Origin: Panicum virgatum
Lineage: Eukaryota > Streptophyta > Magnoliopsida > Poales > Poaceae
Assembly: GCF_016808335.1 (NCBI RefSeq)
Contig: NC_053147.1
Location: 68,942,960 to 69,006,959, forward strand
Direction of reading: 5' to 3'
Length of the DNA: 64,000 bases
The notes beneath the pieces are model-generated. The model was not told where the DNA came from and ran no database searches. It saw only the letters and a list, made by a program, of their open reading frames with translations. The translations under genes and the position numbers were made by a program. This document shows positions 55,894 to 64,000 of this stretch, piece by piece. Position 1 is the first letter of the stretch. Every line of letters begins with the position of its first letter.

Positions 55894-56858
55894 AATATTA
55901 ACCTGGACTACATCCCATATTGCTTTGTCGTTTTCCATCTACAATTGTACACATATACACGTTAAATGAGCAGTGCATCAGTAACATGGTTACTGGGTCC
56001 AGTAATTGCTAAATCCATTGATAGAAAGTCAGACCATTGATAGAAAAGGCTCATATTAAACATAAGAAAAAATTACATCTCTTCTGTGCTACTATTAGCA
56101 AATTGTACCTGCTACCAAACTGAAGATTCACATAGTTCTCAATTGTATATACCACATCTCATTCAAGCAAACATTCAGTGTTGCAACCGTCTTTGCTTCT
56201 GGTCAAAAGAATAATGAGAGAAGGCTAATTACTCAGTATGTTAACTTGACAAGATTTAACACAATAAGACACCTTCTCTATAACATTGCCCCCACGAAAA
56301 AGGAAAAAGGTGTACGAGTGTACATACATCGAGAATCAAAGGAAATATTTGATTCTGCTTTGCGGCAGTCAATAATCGAGTGATTGATTTTGACAAAAAA
56401 ACTTTGAAATTTAAATTACTGCTAGGGCCCAATAATAGTGAACTTGCTATGCATGTTCTTATAGCCTGCAGGCGGAGGCGGAGCGAGCCTGCAGGCGGCG
56501 CGCCCTAGCTCCTCGATAGATGAATCGATACTGATGAAACGTCGGGCCAGATGAGGGGCAATACGGGCATTATGGAAAAATACATATATCTAGGATTATC
56601 AAATGAATTAAAACAACTATAATGTCATGTATTCCGAAGTGCAAATATTTCGAATGTCATTTTAGCTAAGCGAATGTTAGAAGTCCTATTTTAGTGAAAC
56701 CACTTGTTTAGAGTCCTATTATAGTAATTTTCTCGTATATGGATGGCAGCATAATAGATAATGCATGATTATTCTCCACGATATTTATGAATCTTTGCTA
56801 AATGATAAGAGCAACGATTGTGAATGAGGCAATTCAGCAGATTATTCCTCGGAACATT
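55894..56858. other. Intergenic, nothing recognised
   Basis: AT-rich sequence. GCCTGCAGGCGG occurs twice within 35 bases near 56466-56499. No gene or element end is seen. Confidence 0.4.
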
Positions 56859-56952
56859 AACCAGTAATGAAGATCCTATGTCCAGTGAAGAGGAATCAGT
56901 CAGTCAGTCAAATCTTAACCAGTAATGCAGGTCCTATGTCCAGTGAAGAGGG
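56859..56952. repeat. 35-bp direct duplication
   Basis: AACCAGTAATG(A/C)AG(A/G)TCCTATG followed by TCCAGTGAAGAGG occurs at 56859-56893 and again at 56918-56952, separated by a GTCAGTCAGTC run. It marks the truncated 3' end of the cyclase pseudogene. Confidence 0.85.
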
Positions 56953-57615
56953 CAGCGAGGTCGAGCTTGTCGGCGTCAAGGCCGGCTTCGGAGTGCTCCT
57001 GGATCATGTGCCCCAGCGTGTCGATGTGGGTGCCGGCGTGCACCACCATGCGGAGCTCCGACAGGTTGCAGATGGATCCGTTGGCCATGGACATGGTCTG
57101 GAACACCACGGGGCCCAGCCTGTCCAGCCCGGGCCCGTTTGGATCACTCGTAGCACACCTAGCACAAAGGAGAATCTTCAATGCATGATGTACTAAACGA
57201 AGTTTATTTGCAAAACCTTTTTACGGATGGGTATAACTTTGCGCGAAGAATCTAATGACGGTAATTAATTGATGATTGGTTACAGTGATACTACAGTAAC
57301 CAACCTCTAATTGTGCGGTCAAAGACCTCATTAGATTCGTCTCGCAAAGTAGCGTAGGGGTTGTAGAGTTAGTTTTGCAAACTGTCTTTATTTAGTACCT
57401 CTAATTATTGGTCAAAGTTTGTGCTACTTGTGCTACGGACCAAACCAAACAGGGCCCCGACCGCAGGCAGCTCTGGCCGGTACGCGTGCGTGATGTCCAC
57501 GATGCGCCCGCTGTCGTACTCCTCCAGCCGCCGTGCCTCCGCCGCTGCCGGCGCGGCAGAAACTGGGCCGCAGGTCCCTGCGGCGTCCGCGTACGCCGGG
57601 TGGGTGGCGATAAGG
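56937..57615 (-). pseudogene. Cyclase-family (kynurenine formamidase-like) pseudogene
   Basis: Minus strand. The first part (57457-57615) encodes HPAYADAAGTCGPV and then RIVDITHAYRPELPAVG, the N-terminal portion of plant secreted cyclase-family (PF04199) proteins. After a MITE insertion the frame resumes with GPGLDRLGPVVFQ, SMANGSICNLSELRM and HAGTHIDTLGHM, the metal-binding HxGTHxDxxxH core with its His and Asp ligands. The sequence ends at a stop about 20 residues later, so the C-terminal half is absent. There is no intact N-terminal signal peptide. It is a split, truncated relic. Confidence 0.75.
57136..57456. mobile_element. MITE splitting the cyclase pseudogene
   Basis: Ends GGGCCCGTTTGG..CGTAGCACACCTAGCACAAA and (inverted) GGGGCCCTGTTTGG..CGTAGCACAAGTAGCACAAA are terminal inverted repeats of about 45 bases. 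The interior has CTAATGACGGTAATTAATTGATG, CTACAGTAACCAACC and ATTAGATTCGTCTCGC, linking it to the 12170-12499 family. Cyclase sequence stops and restarts at its edges. GGGCC at both ends is part of, or adjacent to, the target. Confidence 0.75.
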
Positions 57616-57825
57616 GCTAGACCGGCAGAAGGTGCGCGCAGATCTCTTGGATCGGCGCCTCCTCGACGAGCCATCACCGCTTGCCGTAGATCTTCTCGAG
57701 GTGGCGCTGCAGCTCCACGGGAGCTCTGCCAGCGAGAGTCGTGCCCGCGCCGCCGCCTCCCTCCGCCGCAGCTCCCCCACCGCCGCCAACGCTGGCCGCC
57801 TCCCCTCGCACATCCCGTTAGAACT

Positions 57826-58206
57826 GTGTGATCTGTAAAGCTTAAACAGTAAGCTCATTAAATGATCCACAGTAAAACAAATAATTAAGAAATAGAAGAA
57901 GATAAGAGAACGGGATGGAAACATTCCGTTCCCGTTCTGATCGGGAACGTGAACTGACCGTGTGATGTCGGTCCCCCCCCCAGTGAACCACAACTATAAA
58001 AGAAATAAAAGGGGTGAAACCCCGTTGAGGCACCCGATCAGCCGTTGTGGTCATCACCGGGGATTTGAAACCAACACAAACACACACAAATAAGACAAGA
58101 ACAAGTACAATAAAAGAAAAGAAGATGGGAGGCCCTAATGACCAAGGTATACATTTCATGTCTTTTGTGGTTCCTATTTGAGCTAATGATCCTAGAACAT
58201 CTAACA
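57826..58206 (+). mobile_element. Probable 5' LTR of the copia element
   Basis: The right border is fixed by TCTAACA followed at once by a primer-binding-like sequence. TATAAA at 57995-58000 leaves about 200 bases for R-U5, normal for copia. The left border (TGTGATCTG near 57826) is tentative, because the partner LTR lies beyond the window and no target duplication can be checked. Confidence 0.5.
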
Positions 58207-58207
58207 A

Positions 58208-58220
58208 TGGCATCAAGAGC
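58208..58220 (+). other. Copia primer-binding site (degenerate tRNA-iMet)
   Basis: TGGCATCAAGAGC followed by AAGG, two bases after the proposed LTR end. It differs from the canonical TGGTATCAGAGC by one substitution and one inserted A. Confidence 0.65.
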
Positions 58221-59448
58221 AAGGTTAGCTTCAAATTGGAACCCAATAAGTGCTCGGTTTTATGCAAAATGCCTTTGCAAATGTTCAAATTAGTTCTCTG
58301 AGTACACAAATCGTGCTTAATCTAAGTGTTCTTGTTCATGTCTCTATCTTGATAAATCACCAAGCCCGAAACCCTAATCCTAGCCAAAACTCCAAAATCA
58401 TGAAGCCCCAAACCCTAACCCTAAGATCTAAAGAAAGAGGCCGGGGCTTACCTAAAGGGCCATCAAGCCCACCGTAGTCGCCATGGCCGCCGCCATGGCC
58501 GCCACTGATGGCGAACGCACGCTCGGGACATGGTCTCGAGCGGCCTCGCGGCCCCCGCGCCGGCAGCGCCGACCCCTCGCGCGCACCATGAGGCCGAGGT
58601 GGCCGGCCGCCAGCCAGATCTGGCGACCGCCATCGCCGCCGCTGCAGATCTACGCGCGGCCGGCGGGTGCCCTTAGGGTACCGTCGAGTAACGCTCGACG
58701 AAGCTGCGCGCCCACGTTTGCGGCAGCAGCTCTGGCGAGCGGAGCTCGGCGGTGCCGCCTCCTTCCTCCGGGCCAGCGAGGTGCTCCGCGCCGCCCACCG
58801 CTCGCCCGCGGCCGCCGGGTGTAGAGAATAGAGAGAGAGGGAGGGTGAAAATGACTTAGGGTTTGGGGCGGGCGCGGCTGAGCCGTCCTTTTATGCGGCC
58901 GGGGGAGATGCGCTGGCCGTCGGATTTGATCCGATGGCTGGCATGCGTTGGCCGCGGCTCGAGCCATGGCAGGCCGCGGGCGCGCCATTTTCCTGGCCCA
59001 GGCCCAGGTTTTTGGGCCTGGAGCCCGGGAGGGGAGAGGCGGTGGCCAAAGGGGCCGGGGAAAATGATAATTGGGCCGATTTTTATTATATTTTTTCTCT
59101 GGAAAATTATGAAATGGGTATTGGGCTGCATAGTATTGGGCCTAAAAGCTTTGGGCTACATAGTAATGGGCCAAAAGGGCTTATGGGCTAAAATAATGCT
59201 GAAATTAAGGTTATAAATATTGTTTTATCTTTAAGCATTATGATTATAAATGTTATTTCATGTTTAATTCTTAAAAGATGTTTTATTGTGTTTAGCAAAT
59301 AATGATACAAATAGTAATTAGATTTATTATATGATGAAATTTTCTTATGTTTATTTAATATTTATGATGATTACATTATGTTTATCATTCAAAGTTATCA
59401 TTTTATGTGTTCTAAATTATTTCCGCTGCAAATAATTACTCTGATTAA
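58221..59448. other. Copia leader with GC-rich, minus-strand gene-like block
   Basis: Between the primer-binding site and gag lie about 1.5 kb. 58450-58850 is very GC-rich. Read on the minus strand it has CT-rich 5'-UTR-like sequence (about 58850-58810), in-frame ATGs near 58600-58480, and a strong donor at TTTAG|GTAAGCC (about 58457), followed by a T-rich intron-like stretch to GTACTCAG near 58300. 58860-59200 contains a run of GGGCC / TTGGGC motifs. No protein domain is recognisable in either direction. Confidence 0.45.
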
Positions 59449-59693
59449 GTGTGACAAATAATTGTCATTCTGGCCAAAGCTGATTGACGCTTATTTGATC
59501 ACAAAATTTTATTAATTCAAATCAATTCTGGCCAAAGCTGATTTGATTGAATTAAAAAAAGAAGTTCATGAAATTCAATAAAGTGTGGTTTGTATTTATT
59601 ATTCTGGTCAAAGCTGATTAATAAATACTTATTCACAAAATTTTATTGTTCTTATTCATTTCTGGCCAAAGCTGATTTGAATTTGATCAATAA
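59449..59693 (+). repeat. Four hairpins with a near-invariant loop (copia leader)
   Basis: Hairpins at 59449-59502, 59512-59554, 59592-59628 and 59643-59693. Each has the same apical sequence TTCTGG(C/T)CAAAGCTGA, but different flanking arms that pair with themselves: GTATTTATTA with its exact complement in the third, ATTAATTCAA.. with ..TTGAATTAA in the second, and so on. Loops 1, 2 and 4 contain the self-complementary TGGCCA; loop 3 has TGGTCA. Hairpins 1-2 and 3-4 are related as a 134-base tandem duplication (shared CACAAAATTTTATT linker). Confidence 0.9.
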
Positions 59694-59733
59694 AAGAAGA
59701 CACTCACTTAAGTTATTGATTCTCTCTTATGCA

Positions 59734-62700
59734 GCATCTCAAATTGCCGGTATCATTGGTAATATTGAGCAGCTTAATTGAAGCAACTATGCTTCATGGA
59801 AGGAGAAGCTGGAGATCACTCTGGTTCTGCTGGATATTGATTATGCCCTCCATAAGGATCCTCCAGTTGAGCCTAAACCAGAGGATGAAAATTATGAAGT
59901 CCTGAAAAAGGAATATGAGGAAGAAAAGACAAAATGGAACGTTTCAAATCGAAAATGCCTTATGATCATTAGAAGCTCCATTATTGATACAATAAGAGGA
60001 GCAATTCCTGATACTCAGTCTGCCAGGGATTATCTTACTAAGATTGAAGAGCAATTTAAGGGCTCCTCTAAAGCTTATGCCACCACCCTCATCAAAAGGT
60101 TGGTGGGTGAAAAATATGATGCTACTGGCAGTCTAAGGGAGCATATTATGAAGAAATGTCACATAGCTTTCAAGCTTAAGTCAATGGAGATGGAAATCTC
60201 TGATGGCTTTCTTGTCCATTTGATTATGTCATCACTGCCCCAGGAGTTTTCTCCATTTGTAGTCAACTATAATTCTATAAAAATAAAGTGGGGCATTGAT
60301 GAATTGATTGCCATGTGCGTGTAAGAAGAAGAAAGGCTTAAGGCAGAAAGGATTGATCATGCTAATCAATTCAAGCATTCTGAAAAGAAAATGTATAAGA
60401 AATTTAGGAAGGAATATTTGAAGCCTAAACCTGGTCAATTCAAAGAAAAGGGGCAATCTTCTAAGCAAGGCCAGCAGAATAAACCAGCAGGTGGCTCCAG
60501 TGCAGAGGATAAAGGTAAAGGTCCCGAAGGGTGTCACTTTTGTGGAAAAAGTGGACATTTTCAGAAGGACTGAATTGGCTTTATGAGATGGCTCAGTAAG
60601 AAAGGTACTGATGTTATAACTTTTATTGATGAATCCCTTTATATTGATTATGCCACCAATTCTTGGTGGATTGACTCAGGTGCAACAATTCATGTTGTAA
60701 ACTCTTTACATGGATTCGCTACGAGGAGGACCCTAAGAAGAGGGGAAAGAAGAATTAGATTCGCTAATGGAGTTGAAGCAGAAGTCAAGGCCATTGGAGA
60801 CTTCACTCTCACTCTTCATACTGGCTTTAGACTTCAGCTAAAAGACGTTCTTTATGTACCCTCTATGAAAAGAAACTTAGTTTCTGTTTCATGTTTAGAT
60901 GATAGTGGTTATCGTTGTACTTTTGGAGACCATAGATGTATAATTATGTATGACAATAAAGAGGTTGGTCTCGCCGTCAGACGGGAACAACTTTATAAAA
61001 TATCTTTATGTGATGCCACTTATCATGTTGATTCCTCCTCAAATGCAAACATCAATACCAAATGAAAATATAATGATAATGAGACTTCTTCGAAATTATG
61101 GCACGGTAGAATTGAGCGTCTCATTAAAGAAGATATCCTCCATCCTTTGGATTTCTCGGATGCAGATGTTGAACATTGCATTGATTTCATCAAAGGGAAG
61201 TATACAAAGAAAATCAAAAAAGGTGCAAACCGAAGTACGGGAGTATTGAAAATAATCCACACAGATATTTGTGGTCCTTTTAATGGAAAATCAGTGAATG
61301 GTTTTGATTCATTCATTACATTCACCGATGACTACTCCCGTTATGGATATATTTATCCAATCAAAGAAAGATCTGAGGCATTAGAAAAGTTCAAAAATTT
61401 TAAAGTAGAAGTTGAGAATCAACATGATCAGAAAATCAAAATTGTAAGGTCTGATTGTGGTGGTGAATACTACGGAAGACATACACCCTATGGCCAAACT
61501 CCTAGACCTTTTGCAAGGTTTTTGGAGGAAAATGGCATAAAAGCCCAGTACTCTGCACCGGGTGAACCATAGCAAAATGGAGTAGCTGAAAGGCGTAATC
61601 GCACTCTAATGGATATGTTACGAAGTATGATGAGTCACTCCACTTTGCCTGTGAATTTATGGATGGAAGCTCAAAAGACAGCTGCACATATTCTTAATAG
61701 AGTTCCCAGCAAATCAGTTCCTAAGACACCTTTTGAATTATGGACTGGGAAGAAATCAACTCTAAATTATTTACATGTGTGGGGCTGCCCTGCTGAAGCT
61801 CGAGTTTTCAATCCAAATATGGAAAAATTATACCCCAAGAAAATCAGTTGTCATTTTATTGGTTATCCTGATAAGTCAAAGGCATATCGATTTTATTGTC
61901 CGAATCAGTTTACTAAGTTTGTTGAAATAAGACACGCTGTGTTCTTGGAAGATGAAGTGACCAGGGGGAGCATGACTCCCAGGGAAATTGATTTAGAAGA
62001 AAAATGGGAATATGTTCCAATGCCCATAATTCAAGATTCTATTTTCCCTGTGCATGCTGATGTTGCACCTCAAGTCCAAGGGACTGTTGTTACAACACCT
62101 GTTGAAACTCCTGCAACCACTTCAAGTGTTGCACCTAATGATGAGCCTAATAAGGATATTCAACAGCCTCCAGTTGTGATGAATGAGCAAAATAATAAGC
62201 AACCACTCAGAAGGTCACAACGAGAGAGAAGATCAGCTATTCCTAGTGATTATGTCACTTATATGAATGAAGATATGAATGAGTTGATGTTGGACGATGA
62301 TCCCACATCATTTAAAGAGGCCATGAATAATGAGCATACATCTGAATGGCTTGATGCTATGAAGGATGAAATGGAATCCATGAATGCTAATGAAGTATAG
62401 GACTTAGTAGAAATCCCTAAAGGAGCCAAAATAGTAGGCTGCAAATGGGTCTACAAGACTAAACGTGACTCCAAGGGTAATATCGAAAGGTTCAAAGCAA
62501 GACTCGTGGCAAAAGGTTTTACACAGAGGGAAGTCATTGGTTACAATTAAACCTTCTCCCCTATTTCTTCTAAAGACTCATTCAGAATTATCATGGCACT
62601 TGTGGCTCATTATAATTTGGAGTCGCATCAAATGGATGTTAAAACCGCATTCCTGAATGGTGATTTATATGAAAAAATATACATGGCACAACCTGAGGCT

Positions 62701-63864
62701 TTTGTTGTGGAAGGGAAGGAATATTTGGGATGTAAATTGAAGAAATCCATTTATGGGCTGAAACAAGCGTTAAGACAATGGTACCTTAAGTTTGATCAAA
62801 TTATCAGAGAATTTGGTTTTGAAGAGAATAAAAGGGATAACTGCATTTATGCTAAGTTCAGGGGGAGTAAATTCATCTTCTTGATATTATATGTGGATGA
62901 TATACTCTTGGCCAGCAGTGATAAAAATTTACTGCTGGAAACAAAGAGGTTCCTTACCTCAAAGTTTGAGATGAAAGATCTTGGCGAAGCCACTTATGTT
63001 CTGGGCATAGAAATTCACCGGAATAGATCCAAAGGGATCTTGGGGCTATCTCAGAAGACATATATAGAAAAGGTGCTGAAAAAGTATAATATGCATAAGT
63101 GTTCAGCCTTGCCTGCTCCTATAGTTAAGGGCGATAAATTTGGAAAATTCCAATGTCCACAGAATGAGTATGAAGCTGCGCAGATGAAGTCAATTCCTTA
63201 TGCCTCAGCTGTCGGAAGCATAATGTATGCACAAGTGTGCACTCGCCCTGATTTGGCATTCGTGACCGGGATGCTTGGCAGATTTCAGTCAAATCCAGGA
63301 CTAGAACACTGAAAATTAGCCAAAAAGACCTTTCGCTATTTGCAAGGCACTAAAGATCTCATGCTCACATATAAGAAGTCTGATAACCTTGAAGTCATAG
63401 GTTACTCAGATGCTGATTTTGCGGGATGTGTTGACACAAAGAAATCCATGTCAGGTTATATCTTCACACTCGCAGGAGGAGCTATATCGTGGAAAAGCTC
63501 CAAACAAAGTGTTACTGCATCATCGACAATGCAAGCTGAATATGTGTCATGTTATGAGGCTACCGGGCAGGCAGTATGGCTAAAGAATTTTATCCCGGGA
63601 CTTAGAGTGATAGACAGCATTTCAAAGCCACTCACGTTATACTGCGATAATCAACCAGCAGTAATCTATTCGAGTAACAACAAGTCAATGAGTGGTGCCA
63701 AGCACATTGACATTAAGTACCATGTTGTGAAAGAAAGGATCCAGAATCAGACAATAAGTATTAAGTATATAAACACTAAGTATATGTTGGCGGATCCACT
63801 CACAAAGGGCCTACCACCCAGTGTATTTAAGAGATCACGTTACCGGTATGGGCCTGGTAGATAA
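59734..63864 (+). pseudogene. Ty1/copia gag-pol, eight in-frame stops, no frameshift
   Basis: One reading frame carries the whole gag-pol in copia order. Gag: 59740-60520, with NYASWKEKLEITL and a Lys-rich C-terminus. Zinc knuckle: CHFCGKSGHF (60529-60573), whose last position is now a stop. Protease: WWIDSGATIHV (about 60667). Integrase: TDICGPF, SDCGGEYYG and FLEENGIKAQYS around its DDE residues, with a short in-frame loss in the preceding zinc-binding part (about 61100). RT: AFLNGDL, KSIYGLKQA and YVDD (62890-62901). RNase H: YSDADFAG, ASSTMQAEY, YCDNQPAV, KHIDIKYH (63400-63730). Stops: 59779, 60322, 60571, 61063, 61570, 62398, 62548 and 63310. The element is inactive by itself. The 3' LTR is outside the window. 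Confidence 0.93.
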
Positions 63865-64000
63865 GCCCTTGATCCTAGATTAGTTTGGACCAATATGACA
63901 TCGTGTCCCCATAATCCTAATGTGGACTTCCTCGGAGATTATTCAGGAACCATAGTCACTTAGTTCAGTAGTACTTAATTGACTATTGTAATTTAGTGTC
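63865..64000 (+). other. Copia 3' untranslated part
   Basis: Sequence after RNase H. No LTR start or clear polypurine tract is reached before the window ends. Confidence 0.4.

Noticed and set aside
58483..58824. Ala/Arg/Pro-rich open frame in the copia leader
   Set aside because: Composition alone (very high GC) keeps several frames open on both strands, and the residue pattern is low complexity.

Overview
This window is nuclear DNA from a grass, most likely a panicoid. The reasons are intron-rich genes with plant-type splice sites, a plant RAB5 and a plant NLR resistance gene, GC-rich first exons, and a very dense mix of grass transposon classes (CACTA, hAT, MULE, MITE, copia, TRIM, non-LTR retroposons). 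There are no operons and nothing bacterial. The species assignment is inference.

Layout. 1-9.4 kb: non-coding repeats, a probable solo LTR (3.6-4.5 kb), a hAT element with an exact 8-bp target duplication (4527-5051), and a LINE reverse-transcriptase fragment (7947-8741). 9.4-15 kb: a possible Helitron end, one orphan exon, a MULE-MITE, another MITE, and a second copy of the 6.5-7.9 kb block that has gained a 599-bp CACTA element; a broken tRNA-Glu lies at 15.0 kb. 15-23 kb: a poly(A) retroposon, a possible Pack-MULE, and a CC-NBS-LRR gene (19172-22824) with one intron and one frameshift; a block resembling its 5' flank is duplicated upstream without coding sequence. 23-32 kb: LTR-like debris and a complete TRIM (25796-26766). 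31.6-43.4 kb is the gene-rich part: RAB5/RABF2 (seven coding exons, intact) and an RNase H-like plus RBR E3 ubiquitin ligase gene (three coding exons, minus strand, intact), with three related short retroposons at their borders. 44.4-46 kb: LTR debris. 47526-55890: a complete 8.4-kb CACTA transposon carrying TNP2-type transposase and ULP1-protease reading frames, both broken by stops. 56.9-57.6 kb: a cyclase-family pseudogene split by a MITE. From about 57.8 kb to the end: a Ty1/copia element with probable 5' LTR, primer-binding site, long leader, gag and pol, with eight in-frame stops; its 3' LTR lies outside the window.

Working genes are few: RAB5 (endosomal trafficking) and the RBR ligase (ubiquitination) look intact, and the NLR (immune receptor) would need its frameshift checked. 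The observation I rate highest is in the copia leader: four successive hairpins whose stem sequences differ but pair, and whose loops are nearly invariant, three of them containing the self-complementary hexamer TGGCCA. This resembles a retroviral dimerisation signal in position and form.
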